Below are positions 19,579 to 28,439 of a stretch of DNA of 64,000 nt, one piece after another. A model generated the notes under the pieces. The model saw only the letters and a list, made by a program, of their open reading frames with translations. It made no database searches and was not told where the DNA came from. Position 1 is the first letter of the stretch. Every line of letters starts with the position of its first letter. The stretch is from Rhizobiaceae bacterium (lineage in GTDB: Bacteria > Pseudomonadota > Alphaproteobacteria > Rhizobiales > Rhizobiaceae), in NCBI GenBank assembly GCA_030065115.1, contig JASJDO010000001.1, positions 1 to 64,000 on the forward strand, read 5' to 3'. The translations under genes were made by a program, and so were the position numbers.

Positions 19579-19600
19579 CATATAAAGATTTCTTTATATG
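19579..19600 (-). promoter_or_regulatory. ahcY: Perfect palindrome in the ahcY promoter, probable operator
   Basis: A 22-base inverted repeat with 10-base arms (CATATAAAGA and TCTTTATATG) and a two-base centre stands about 80 bases upstream of the ahcY ATG. It has no GC content to act as a terminator, and its AT-rich arms contain a -10-like TATAAA. Site size and position fit a dimeric repressor. An ArsR-family SAH sensor of the SahR type is a reasonable guess from knowledge of ahcY regulation, but no such regulator gene is in this window. Confidence 0.6.
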
Positions 19601-19615
19601 ATGATTTGATGGTGA

Positions 19616-19894
19616 TTAAGCCTCTTCACCAAAACGCTCTTCCACCAATGACTTAATGGCCGCCAGTGCCTCATCGGCTTCAGGTCCAGTCGCAGAAACA
19701 TGGATTTCACTGCCTTTGCTGGCAGCGAGCATCATCAATCCCATGATGGAATCGCCACCCACCACATGCCCGTCCTTGCTCACCCGGATTACGGCATCGA
19801 ATTGCCCGGCGATTTCGACAAATCTGGCGGAAGCACGTGCGTGAAGGCCGCGCTGATTGGTAATCTTGAGTATTCCGAATTTTTCGTCAGACAC
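19616..19894 (-). CDS. ptsH: HPr phosphocarrier protein of the regulatory PTS
   Basis: HPr passes phosphate from enzyme I to EIIA. The 92-residue protein has His18 in RGLHARASA, the phospho-accepting site, and a second regulatory region around Ser49 in GGDSIMGLMML, the site used by HPr kinase. No sugar permease (EIIB/EIIC) is encoded nearby, so this is likely a regulatory and not a transport system. It follows the EIIA gene by two bases and is part of the chvI-chvG-hprK-EIIA-HPr series. ahcY downstream has its own promoter region. Confidence 0.96.
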   Translation of the reverse strand: MSDEKFGILKITNQRGLHARASARFVEIAGQFDAVIRVSKDGHVVGGDSIMGLMMLAASKGSEIHVSATGPEADEALAAIKSLVEERFGEEA

Positions 19895-19896
19895 GA

Positions 19897-20301
19897 TTAC
19901 TTTGATCCCTCAAGCAAAGTACTCGCAATCTGAATGTATTTTCGTCCGGCTTCCTGCGAAATTTGGCAGGCCTCTTCAATGGAATGTGTTTTTCGGACAC
20001 CGGCCAGTTTGACCAGCATCGGAAGGTTAATCCCGGCAATCACCTCGACATTGCTCTCTTGCATCAATGAAATTGCCATATTGCTGGGTGTTCCGCCGAA
20101 AAGATCTGTCAGAAGTATGACGCCATTTCCCTGATCTACGCGTTTGAGCGCAGCCTCAATATCGTTTCGTCTGACTTCCATATCATCATCCGCTGCAATG
20201 CATATGGTTTCTAACAAGGTCTGCTCGCCAACAACATGTTCAAGTGCCTTGCGAAACTCAATTGCCAGATCTCCATGCGTTACGATGACTAGTCCGATCA
20301 T
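19897..20301 (-). CDS. PTS EIIA component, mannose family
   Basis: This 134-residue protein is a stand-alone EIIA domain of the mannose/fructose/sorbose family. His9 in GLVIVTHGD is the expected phosphorylation site, and VILLTDLFGGTPSN is the second family signature. Without EIIB or EIIC, its role is presumably regulatory, reading the phosphorylation state of HPr. In related alphaproteobacteria such an EIIA (often named ManX or EIIAMan) is tied to central carbon and virulence control. It lies 61 bases after hprK. Confidence 0.95.
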   Translation of the reverse strand: MIGLVIVTHGDLAIEFRKALEHVVGEQTLLETICIAADDDMEVRRNDIEAALKRVDQGNGVILLTDLFGGTPSNMAISLMQESNVEVIAGINLPMLVKLAGVRKTHSIEEACQISQEAGRKYIQIASTLLEGSK

Positions 20302-20362
20302 GCCGTTATCCTACCGATTTCACTTGATGACCATGCGTTTGATTTGACACTGAGTCCAGACC

Positions 20363-20809
20363 CTAGACGAGTTCTGCCGTTGATTGATCAATCCATGCAA
20401 GAATTATGCGCGCAGCATGTTCTTCATGACGCATTGGTACATTTATCGATGGAATTTCCATACCCAGAATTCTGCATGTCTTTGGTTCGGGTATACGCTC
20501 AATCTCATTGTCTGGAACAAGTTTCGCAACCAGTTGGATTTGGGCTTCTCTTTCGAATGGAATTTCGGTGATGCCAAATCCCCTGATTTCCACTTTACCG
20601 GCAATAGTTTTAGGCGTCTTAGCATGGAGACTGCCATGGCGATTTTCAAGCATCACCTGGTCATCTGAAATAAATGTACACTTCAAAGCCCTCAGTTTTG
20701 CCCGCTCAAGTAAACCGAGAGCAAGCGAGGTTTTTCCACTACCGGAAGGTCCTTCAATCAGTATGCCCTGTTGTTCGATTGAGATAACGTTGCAATGATG
20801 GTTGATCAT
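20363..20809 (-). CDS. hprK: HPr kinase/phosphorylase, short alphaproteobacterial form
   Basis: HprK phosphorylates the regulatory serine of HPr and removes it again. The protein is only about 148 residues because it consists of the C-terminal kinase domain alone. The Firmicutes enzyme has about 310 residues. The P-loop is GPSGSGKTSLAL, followed by FISDDQVML and the C-terminal EIPSINVPM segment. The ATG at 20809 was preferred. A TTG at 20842 would give 159 residues and overlap chvG by 20 bases. Neither has a clear ribosome-binding site, so coupling to chvG is likely. Confidence 0.93.
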   Translation of the reverse strand: MINHHCNVISIEQQGILIEGPSGSGKTSLALGLLERAKLRALKCTFISDDQVMLENRHGSLHAKTPKTIAGKVEIRGFGITEIPFEREAQIQLVAKLVPDNEIERIPEPKTCRILGMEIPSINVPMRHEEHAARIILAWIDQSTAELV

Positions 20810-20822
20810 AGGTTTGTCGCGG

Positions 20823-22748
20823 CTAGGTTCTGGACGTATCAAGCGGGAGCGCTACGATGAACCGGGCCCCGGTTTGACCACCGGTCCGGTTTTCCGCACG
20901 AATTGATCCACCATGCGCCTCTACAATCTGACGGCTGATGGATAAGCCAAGGCCGGAATTCTGGCCAAAGCCGTCTGTATCTGCGCGATCCGTATAAAAT
21001 CGTTCGAAAATTCGATTTGTGTCTTCTGCCTGTATGCCTGGACCATTGTCCTCAATCATCATGACAAGGGACTTTGCGTTTCTCGCCAGACGAATGCTTA
21101 TTTCCCCATTATTGTCAGGAACAAAGGAAACCGCATTGTCCAGAAGGTTGTTAATTACCTGGCCAAGGCGTGTGTCATGGCCGGAAACAAAAAAACCATG
21201 CTTGCCAAGCCGTGAAGTATCAATACTGAGATCGATTTTGACATTCTTGTCGCGATGCGTCACTTCCCTTGAGGCATCCACAACATCTGACACCAGTTTT
21301 GCAAAATCTATCCGGTAGGTCTTGTCTCGCACCAGATCAGCATCAAGGCGCGATGCGTCAGAAATATCTGTGATCAGTCGATCGAGGCGCTTCACATCAT
21401 GCTGGATAACCGCAAGCAGGCGATTATGAGAATCCGGGTTTTTTGCCAATGGCAGGGTCTCCACCGCACTGCGCAAAGACGTGAGTGGATTCTTTAGCTC
21501 GTGACTGACATCTGCCGCAAAGCGTTCGATTGCTTCGATCCGTGAGTAAAGAGCATTGGTCATATCCGCGACCGAGCCAGACAAATCACCAATCTCATCA
21601 TTGCGGTGAGACATGTCAGGAATGTTGATGCGAGATTTTACACCGCGCTTTACCTTCTCAGCGGCTTCGGAAAGTTTCCGCAACGGATTTGCAATTGTGC
21701 TGGCCAGGATTGCTGACAGGACAAACATTGTGATGAACGCAACCAAGAATACGCGAAGAATGTCCAGTCGCTCTTCTCTGACAATCCGGTCGATATCATC
21801 ACCTTCGGTAGATAGGAGCAAAACGCCCAAGACAGCACGAAACCTCTGAATCGGAACAGCAACGGAAACCGTCAGTTTGCCTTGCTTGGTTTGCCGTACT
21901 ATCGGCCGTGGTGCGCCTACCAATGCTGATTGCACTTCCGGGTACAGCGTGCCAGGTCCTTCAAGCTCCTCATATATGGGGAGGTTGGAGTCGCGAAGCG
22001 CCCGGCTCAGCAAATCGCCAATCCACACACTCCAACCAATGCGTTTACTGCTGTTATCTTCTGACAAACGGGGAAGTTCGAATTGTTGAACCTGACCTGC
22101 TTCATACAAGAACCGGGAATCCAAAATCATGATTCCATCCGGATCGAAAATTCTGGCTCGTGTTTGCGTCGGTTTAATGAGCGTTCGGAAAATTGGTGCA
22201 ACCTGTTCGGGACTGATCGGATATTGCAGGTTGTCTGTTTGATCGAGCCTTGGCAGCACGCTTTCCCCGGTCTGCAGTTCCAACAGTTTCTCAGGATCAA
22301 TGGTAAATGCATCTGGTGTGGCCGTTACGGAGCCGGCAACTGCTGCTGCAATGATTCTGCCTTGTGTCAGCAGACTTTCGATTTTGGAATCGATCAATCC
22401 TGCCCTGAACTGATTCATATAAAGAATACTGGCAAGGAGGGCAGTCAGCGCCACCATGTTCAGAATGACAATCCGCCGCGTAAGAGATGAAAAAAGAACG
22501 CGCCTTACCGATTTGAAGGTTCTCGATAAAAAGCCCTTCTTTGCCCGGGTTTCATTTTCTGGACCCAGAGCATTTTCTGCATCGGTGATTTCACCTGTTG
22601 TGTGATCTTCGGAGGGGGTTACCTGTTCAGGATCGGGTACTTTGCTTCTGAGGGAAAACAGTGATGGTTTAATGCCTTTTTTTGCCGAAGCTTGTTTGTC
22701 AGCTTCGCCATCAACCGGCACATCTCCTTCGACTGTTTCCAGTGTCAT
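20823..22748 (-). CDS. chvG: Sensor histidine kinase ChvG (ExoS)
   Basis: ChvG is the inner-membrane sensor of the ChvG/ChvI envelope and acid-stress system of Hyphomicrobiales. The 641-residue protein has a cytoplasmic N-terminus, a first membrane helix (VALTALLASILYM), a periplasmic sensing domain, a second helix (FLVAFITMFVLSAILAS), a HAMP linker, the H-box DVSHELKNPLTSL with its histidine, and ATP-binding boxes LLDNAVSFVP, EDNGPGI and GLGLSISRQIVEAHGG. It lies 28 bases after chvI. In rhizobia the periplasmic protein ExoR inhibits this kinase; exoR is not in this window. Confidence 0.96.
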   Translation of the reverse strand: MTLETVEGDVPVDGEADKQASAKKGIKPSLFSLRSKVPDPEQVTPSEDHTTGEITDAENALGPENETRAKKGFLSRTFKSVRRVLFSSLTRRIVILNMVALTALLASILYMNQFRAGLIDSKIESLLTQGRIIAAAVAGSVTATPDAFTIDPEKLLELQTGESVLPRLDQTDNLQYPISPEQVAPIFRTLIKPTQTRARIFDPDGIMILDSRFLYEAGQVQQFELPRLSEDNSSKRIGWSVWIGDLLSRALRDSNLPIYEELEGPGTLYPEVQSALVGAPRPIVRQTKQGKLTVSVAVPIQRFRAVLGVLLLSTEGDDIDRIVREERLDILRVFLVAFITMFVLSAILASTIANPLRKLSEAAEKVKRGVKSRINIPDMSHRNDEIGDLSGSVADMTNALYSRIEAIERFAADVSHELKNPLTSLRSAVETLPLAKNPDSHNRLLAVIQHDVKRLDRLITDISDASRLDADLVRDKTYRIDFAKLVSDVVDASREVTHRDKNVKIDLSIDTSRLGKHGFFVSGHDTRLGQVINNLLDNAVSFVPDNNGEISIRLARNAKSLVMMIEDNGPGIQAEDTNRIFERFYTDRADTDGFGQNSGLGLSISRQIVEAHGGSIRAENRTGGQTGARFIVALPLDTSRT

Positions 22749-22776
22749 TCAATTCCTTTGTGCTGAATCTTTAAAC

Positions 22777-23484
22777 TCAGCTCTCCTTGAACCGATACCC
22801 AACACCATAGAGCGTTTCAATCATATCAAAATCGGTATCATCTACCTTGAACTTTTTCCGCAATCTTTTGATGTGACTATCAATGGTCCTGTCATCTACA
22901 TAGACCTGATCATCATAGGCCGCATCCATAAGAGAATCACGGCTTTTTACAACTCCAGGGCGTTGCGCAAGCGCATAGAGGATCAGAAACTCAGTCACCG
23001 TCAACGTTACCGGTTTGCCATTCCAAGTGCATGTGTGGCGCTCCTTGTCCATGACCAGCAGCCCACGTTCAAGTGTGTTTGCCGCATCCCCGTCCGCTAT
23101 CACAGACCCGTTGCCTGGTGTCGCAGCTGCCCGTCTGAGCACTGCCTTGACGCGTTCCACCAGAAGTCTTTGGGAAAACGGCTTCGTAATGAAATCATCG
23201 GCACCCATTTTGAGGCCAAATAGTTCATCTATCTCGTCGTCCTTGGATGTAAGGAAAATTACTGGCAGGTCAGAGGTCTGCCGCAAGCGGCGGAGAAGCT
23301 CCATCCCGTCCATGCGAGGCATCTTGATATCAAATATTGCTAGATCAGGGCGACGATGGTTCAGACCATCAAGGGCGGAGGCGCCATCGGTATAAGTTTC
23401 TACCTTATACCCTTCAGACTCCAGTGCAATTGAGACCGAAGTCAAAATGTTCCGGTCATCATCTACCAATGCAATCGTGGGCAT
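22777..23484 (-). CDS. chvI: Response regulator ChvI
   Basis: ChvI is the OmpR-family partner of ChvG. The 235-residue protein has a receiver domain with acidic pocket VDDDRN, phospho-acceptor aspartate in [12 protein letters not shown], and [18 protein letters not shown], followed by a winged-helix DNA-binding domain with [16 protein letters not shown]. The ATG at 23484 was chosen because GGAG stands upstream and [12 protein letters not shown] is the family N-terminus. The longer open frame upstream has no homology I can recognise. It is transcribed divergently from pckA, with about 290 bases between. Confidence 0.97.
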   Translation of the reverse strand: MPTIALVDDDRNILTSVSIALESEGYKVETYTDGASALDGLNHRRPDLAIFDIKMPRMDGMELLRRLRQTSDLPVIFLTSKDDEIDELFGLKMGADDFITKPFSQRLLVERVKAVLRRAAATPGNGSVIADGDAANTLERGLLVMDKERHTCTWNGKPVTLTVTEFLILYALAQRPGVVKSRDSLMDAAYDDQVYVDDRTIDSHIKRLRKKFKVDDTDFDMIETLYGVGYRFKES

Positions 23485-23774
23485 GAAAATCTCCGTCAGA
23501 TCAATATATAAAGTTCGAGACCTTCCGGTCTTCGCCAATGCATTGGCGACAAAAACGTGGGTAAAATATGGCGTCTGGAAATCCGCATTACCAGCCCAAT
23601 CTAAACCTTTAGTCGTACAAAATTGCAGTTTTTGAGTTCTTGGAAGCGGATTCTGACTCAAAATCAGTAAAAATACCAACTTATCGGTGGCATTTCGTTT
23701 CGTGTGTTTGTATGACAGGCCACCATTTAAGGCGATCAGCCGCACACTCTCAGACTATTGGAACGGAATCTTTC

Positions 23775-25364
23775 ATGGGCGCGGAAGCAATCAAAAACCA
23801 ATTAAACACGCTTGGCCTAACGCAACCCGGTAACATCCACGCAAATCTTCGTGCAGCAGAACTCTATGAGGCATCCATCGCGCGTGGTGAATCTACACTC
23901 ACTAATATGGGAGCCCTGCGGGTAGAGACAGGTATCCATACAGGGCGTTCTGCGCAGGACCGCTTTATCGTGAAGAATGATGCGACCCGCGATATCGTCT
24001 GGTGGGACAACAATAAAAGCATGTCTGAGGAAGGGTTTGCGAACCTCAAAGCAGACATGATGGCGCATGCTGCGGAGAAGGAACTTTTTGTTCAGGACCT
24101 GTATGGCGGTGCAGACAAGTCCTCACGCCTGAATGTCCGTGTTATTACAGTAAAAGCCTGGCATGCTTTGTTTATCCGCAACCTGCTTATTCGTCCTGAC
24201 GCATCTGATCTGGAAGGGTTCTCGCCGGAGTTTACTGTGATCAATCTGCCAGAGTTCGAGGCTGACCCCGAACGACATGATTGTCGCACGGGTACAGTCA
24301 TTGCCTGCGATTTTCAGGAAAAGTTGGTTCTGGTTGCGGGCACATCCTATGCAGGTGAAATGAAGAAGTCGGTTTTCTCGTACCTGAATTTCCTTCTACC
24401 TGCCTCTGGCATCATGCCAATGCACTGCTCGGCCAATCATGGTGATGCCGGAGATAGTGCAGTGTTTTTCGGGCTTTCTGGAACGGGTAAGACAACCTTG
24501 TCCGCCGATCCTAACCGCACGCTGGTTGGTGACGACGAGCATGGCTGGAATGAAGACGGTATTTTTAATTTTGAAGGCGGATGTTACGCAAAAACTATCC
24601 GCCTTTCTGCTGAATCAGAGCCGGAAATCTATGCAACGACGCAGCGGTTTGGAACGGTACTCGAAAATGTGGTTCTAGATGACAACCGTGCACCGGATTT
24701 CGATGACGGATCACTGACTGAAAATTCGCGTTGTGCCTATCCGATTGAGTTCATCCCGAATGCCTCAGAAACGGGCATGGCTCCGCATCCCAAGAACATT
24801 ATCATGCTGACAGCGGACGCTTTCGGAGTTTTGCCTCCAATCGCCAAATTGACGCCAGCTCAGGCAATGTATCACTTCCTGTCAGGTTATACAGCAAAGG
24901 TCGCCGGTACGGAGAAAGGTGTGACCGGGGCGCAGGCAACTTTTTCCACCTGTTTCGGTGCACCGTTTATGCCAAGACATCCGTCAGAATATGGCAGCTT
25001 GCTGCGTGATCTCATTGCAAAACACAATGTTGATTGCTGGTTGGTAAACACTGGTTGGACCGGTGGTGAGTACGGAGTTGGCAATCGTATGCCGATCAAG
25101 GAAACCCGTGCTCTGCTCACTGCCGCATTGGATGGTTCCTTGAAGAATGCCTCATTCCGCGAAGACGAGAATTTCGGCTTTATGGTTCCGGAGAACGTTC
25201 CGGGCGTGGACACTAGCATCCTAGATCCGCGTGGCACATGGTCTGACGCAGAGGCCTATGACACTCAAGCCAAAAAGCTTGTTGGCATGTTTGCTGACAA
25301 CTTCCAACAGTTTGAGGCTCATGTGGGCGAAGATGTAAAAGCAGTGGCTTTGAGGGCTGAATAA
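23775..25364 (+). CDS. pckA: Phosphoenolpyruvate carboxykinase (ATP)
   Basis: PckA turns oxaloacetate and ATP into phosphoenolpyruvate at the start of gluconeogenesis. The 529-residue length is normal. Motifs include [17 protein letters not shown], the P-loop [16 protein letters not shown], the metal-binding LVGDDEHGW, and [15 protein letters not shown]. The ATG at 23775 follows GGAACGGAA. Earlier in-frame starts add unrelated residues. Divergence from chvI is conserved in rhizobia, where ChvG/ChvI and pckA are genetically linked, but I cannot see a ChvI site by eye. Confidence 0.98.
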   Translation: MGAEAIKNQLNTLGLTQPGNIHANLRAAELYEASIARGESTLTNMGALRVETGIHTGRSAQDRFIVKNDATRDIVWWDNNKSMSEEGFANLKADMMAHAAEKELFVQDLYGGADKSSRLNVRVITVKAWHALFIRNLLIRPDASDLEGFSPEFTVINLPEFEADPERHDCRTGTVIACDFQEKLVLVAGTSYAGEMKKSVFSYLNFLLPASGIMPMHCSANHGDAGDSAVFFGLSGTGKTTLSADPNRTLVGDDEHGWNEDGIFNFEGGCYAKTIRLSAESEPEIYATTQRFGTVLENVVLDDNRAPDFDDGSLTENSRCAYPIEFIPNASETGMAPHPKNIIMLTADAFGVLPPIAKLTPAQAMYHFLSGYTAKVAGTEKGVTGAQATFSTCFGAPFMPRHPSEYGSLLRDLIAKHNVDCWLVNTGWTGGEYGVGNRMPIKETRALLTAALDGSLKNASFREDENFGFMVPENVPGVDTSILDPRGTWSDAEAYDTQAKKLVGMFADNFQQFEAHVGEDVKAVALRAE

Positions 25365-25437
25365 TATAAACTGACGTAAGGTGAGGGTATCTTGTGCCCG
25401 AATCGTCTTTTGTAGTCGGCAATATTAGGAGGCCAGA

Positions 25438-25893
25438 ATGGGCATTTTCGACTTTGTGAAGTCAGTAGGCAAGAAACTTGGTATTGGGGATGAAGAAACT
25501 CCGCCAAGCGCAGATGACCTGAAACAGGAACTTGATAGTCACGATCTGGGTACTGAAAATGTCACCGTTGAGATTGATGGCGACAAGGCAATCATCAAGG
25601 GTGAGGTGGCCGACCAGTCAATTTTCGAGAAAGCCATTATGGCAGTTGGCAATACGCTCGGTGTTTCGCAGGTTGAAGCCTCCGAAATCACAGTTGCGGA
25701 TGATTCTGGTGCTGCAGCTGAGGGTCCGGTTTTCCATGAAGTGAAAAAAGGTGACAATCTTTGGAAAATTGCTGAAAAACATTATGGCAATGGCTCAAAG
25801 TACACGGAAATTTTTGAGGCCAACAAGCCGATGTTGAAAGACCCGGACCTCATTTATCCGGGCCAGATGCTTCGCATCCCAAATCTGGGATAG
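25438..25893 (+). CDS. BON-LysM protein, Kbp (YgaU) family
   Basis: This 151-residue protein has an N-terminal MGIFDFVKSVGKKL helix, a BON domain (about residues 25-80) and a C-terminal LysM domain (about 99-150: HEVKKGDNLWKIAEKHYG to YPGQMLRIP). The order and length match E. coli Kbp, a cytoplasmic potassium-binding protein. There is no signal peptide, which also fits Kbp better than a peptidoglycan-bound LysM protein. It starts after an AGGAGG element just upstream of the ATG. The role is inferred from homology only. Confidence 0.9.
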   Translation: MGIFDFVKSVGKKLGIGDEETPPSADDLKQELDSHDLGTENVTVEIDGDKAIIKGEVADQSIFEKAIMAVGNTLGVSQVEASEITVADDSGAAAEGPVFHEVKKGDNLWKIAEKHYGNGSKYTEIFEANKPMLKDPDLIYPGQMLRIPNLG

Positions 25894-25928
25894 TGTGTAT
25901 CACTCTTTCAAAAGGTGATTGGCAGAAT

Positions 25929-28166
25929 TCAGTTTCTACCAAACAGCAAGTCGAGAATGCTTCTCGGCTTGTTTTCGTTTCCGCCAACACGTGCTGATGG
26001 TCTTGGGCGATTTTCGAGTTCTTCCAAACTGCGGCGGCGGTTCTGACTACCTGATTGGATGATATCGCTGATGGTACGACGCTCGCCGTTTGTCGCCTCC
26101 TGGTTCCTGATCGTTTGCGTTGGAATAGAAGCGACCACCGGATCAGGTACGTAATTTCCGGGAAGGGCTCCCAAAGGCTTTCCTTTGTGGGCAGTGGTCA
26201 TAAAAGATTTCCAGCTTTGTGCTGGCAGGGACCCGCCGGTTACTTTCTTGGTCGGGCTGCCATCATCATTGCCATACCAGATGCCTGTTACCAGATCAGA
26301 CGTATATCCGACAAACAATCCATCGCGTGATTTTTGGCTGGTGCCGGTTTTTCCGGCAGCCTCACGGTCACCCAAACTGGCCTTCCTGCCGGTTCCCTTC
26401 GAGATCACATGAGAGAGCATATAATTCATCATGCCGACTTCTCGTGGGCGTACCACCAACGTTGCGGGAATTCCGGAACGGTCATAGAGCACCTTGCCGT
26501 CCATATCCCTGATCCGTCTGATCAAGTGAGGATCGACAAACTCACCGCCATTGGCAAACGGCGCATAGGCACTTGTGAGTTCCAGAAGAGTTACCTCTGA
26601 TGTCCCGAGAGATATGGATGCATTGGCTTGCAGTTTAGAACGGATGCCCAACCGCTTTGCCGTGTTCACTACCTTTTGCGGCCCGATCTCAACCGCCATC
26701 TGGGCGGCAATTGTATTCAGTGACTTTGTAAGCGCAGTATCAAGGGTTACCGGCCCACGGTACTTCCGGTCGTAATTTACCGGTGTCCATTTGCCGATCT
26801 TGACTGGGAGGTCCTGTCGAACCGAAACCGGAGTTCGGCCGGCTTCCAATGCTGCAAGATACACAATGGGCTTGAAGGCGGACCCTGGCTGGCGTTTGGC
26901 CTCGGTGGCTCGATTGAACTGACTATCGGCATATTCACGGCCTCCAACAAGCGCGCGAATTTCGCCGGTAGGCGACATGGAAACCAAAGCGCCCTGACTG
27001 ACATTACGCTTTTTGCCGCTCTCTTTTAGCGTGTTTTCAATGGTTTCGCCAGCAAGCTTCTGTAGTGAAAGGTCAACGGTCGTGTCTATGATGACGTCTT
27101 CTTTAAGCTCGCCAAGCAGATTGATTGCCTCTTTCATTACCATGTCAGCAACATAATGCTCTGAACCACTCCAATAGCGTTTGGCTTTCTTGGCTTCCTG
27201 GGTCAGCGCTTTCGCGGCCTCACGATCCGTAATGAAGTCCTCTCGACGCATGGCGGCTAGCACCAATTGTGCGCGTTCTTCCGCCAGCTTTGGATTGCGT
27301 GCCGGGGAAAGCTTGGAAGGTGCCTTCAGAAGACCTGCAAGCAGTGCCGCTTCGGCAAGGTTCACGTCCCTTGCTGATTTTGAGAAATAGCGCCGGGACG
27401 CGGCATCCACGCCATAAGCGCCCGAACCAAAATACACGCGGTTGAGGTAGAGTTCGAGAATCTCATCTTTTGTATATTTTGTCTCGAGCCATATGGCGAG
27501 GATGAGCTCCTGCACTTTACGGCCAAGTGTCCTCTCCGGCTCAAGAAACATGTTCTTTGCCAACTGTTGTGTGAGTGTTGACCCGCCCTGAACCAGACGT
27601 TTTGCTTGAATGTTGCTGATCATTGCACGTGTAAAGCCGATCGGATCAAACCCGAAATGATGGTGATAACGATGGTCTTCGATCGCGATAACGGCCATTG
27701 GAATATAAGGCGACATCTCGTTCAGTCGCATGGATGCGCCGCCAGTTTCTCCTCGGTTGGCGATTAGCGAACCGTTGACAGAGACAATTTTAGCATTAGG
27801 AGGCCTTTCCGGGACTTTCCAGCTTGCCGAACTTGGCAATTGTGAGCCGTAATACCCAATGATACCGGCTACTCCAATGCCAGCCCAAAGGCCTAATACC
27901 AGGCTCCAATAGATCACGCCGCCGAAAAATCTCCAGATGCCGCTACGGTTCCGGCTCTTGTTTTTGCGAGCCTTCTGTCTGCGCACACTCGCTGATTTCG
28001 GTTTTTGTTTGCGTGATGCGGGTGCTTTCTTCTTCGGTGGTTTTTTGGGTGACACCGGTAGCGCCCTATCTTCAGCACTTACTCGCATTTCCCCTTTTCC
28101 ACGCGTATTTGAGGGCGCGTCGAAACGCGGCTCGATCCGCTGGTTTTTCTTGTTCTTTCGAAACAT
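25929..28166 (-). CDS. Class A penicillin-binding protein (transglycosylase/transpeptidase)
   Basis: This bifunctional enzyme polymerises and cross-links peptidoglycan on the outer side of the inner membrane. The 745-residue protein has a basic, lysine-rich cytoplasmic N-terminus, one membrane helix (FGGVIYWSLVLGLWAGIGVAGIIGYYG region), a GT51 glycosyltransferase with EDHRYHHHFG and GGSTLTQQLAKN, and a transpeptidase with catalytic serine in PGSAFKP, the SLNTIAAQMA segment and KTGTS. The C-terminus after about residue 680 is a basic unstructured tail. The ATG at 28166 was chosen; a GTG at 28193 is possible. It is convergent with the Kbp-like gene. Confidence 0.94.
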   Translation of the reverse strand: MFRKNKKNQRIEPRFDAPSNTRGKGEMRVSAEDRALPVSPKKPPKKKAPASRKQKPKSASVRRQKARKNKSRNRSGIWRFFGGVIYWSLVLGLWAGIGVAGIIGYYGSQLPSSASWKVPERPPNAKIVSVNGSLIANRGETGGASMRLNEMSPYIPMAVIAIEDHRYHHHFGFDPIGFTRAMISNIQAKRLVQGGSTLTQQLAKNMFLEPERTLGRKVQELILAIWLETKYTKDEILELYLNRVYFGSGAYGVDAASRRYFSKSARDVNLAEAALLAGLLKAPSKLSPARNPKLAEERAQLVLAAMRREDFITDREAAKALTQEAKKAKRYWSGSEHYVADMVMKEAINLLGELKEDVIIDTTVDLSLQKLAGETIENTLKESGKKRNVSQGALVSMSPTGEIRALVGGREYADSQFNRATEAKRQPGSAFKPIVYLAALEAGRTPVSVRQDLPVKIGKWTPVNYDRKYRGPVTLDTALTKSLNTIAAQMAVEIGPQKVVNTAKRLGIRSKLQANASISLGTSEVTLLELTSAYAPFANGGEFVDPHLIRRIRDMDGKVLYDRSGIPATLVVRPREVGMMNYMLSHVISKGTGRKASLGDREAAGKTGTSQKSRDGLFVGYTSDLVTGIWYGNDDGSPTKKVTGGSLPAQSWKSFMTTAHKGKPLGALPGNYVPDPVVASIPTQTIRNQEATNGERRTISDIIQSGSQNRRRSLEELENRPRPSARVGGNENKPRSILDLLFGRN

Positions 28167-28439
28167 GGGGTATCCGCTAGAGCGCCTGCTCACTATCTGT
28201 TTAGTGTGAGGGAATTACAGTTAATTTCCGGTGAATTTTGTCCGGAATGAAAATATCGCCAGACCATGGTCAAATCATGACCTGATTTTGCAGATTTCAT
28301 GAACCTGTTCTTGTCTGTAACTCATTGAATTTATTGACCTCACAAAGCTTTGATTACAATTTTAACGATCCCTTTAAACGGATATTAGGCAAACTGTGTT
28401 TTGGTTTCTTTCAGCAAAATAGCCCACGGGACAGGTGCA

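Noticed and set aside
19498-19615. SAH riboswitch upstream of ahcY
   Set aside because: The conserved SAH riboswitch sequence blocks that I know are not present; only short alternative hairpins are seen.
23485-23745. Longer ChvI reading frame with 87 extra N-terminal residues
   Set aside because: The residues are not receiver-like, and a good ribosome-binding site stands before [10 protein letters not shown].
25898-25922. Terminator between the Kbp-like gene and the PBP gene
   Set aside because: ATCAC/GTGAT pair weakly and no T-run follows on either strand.
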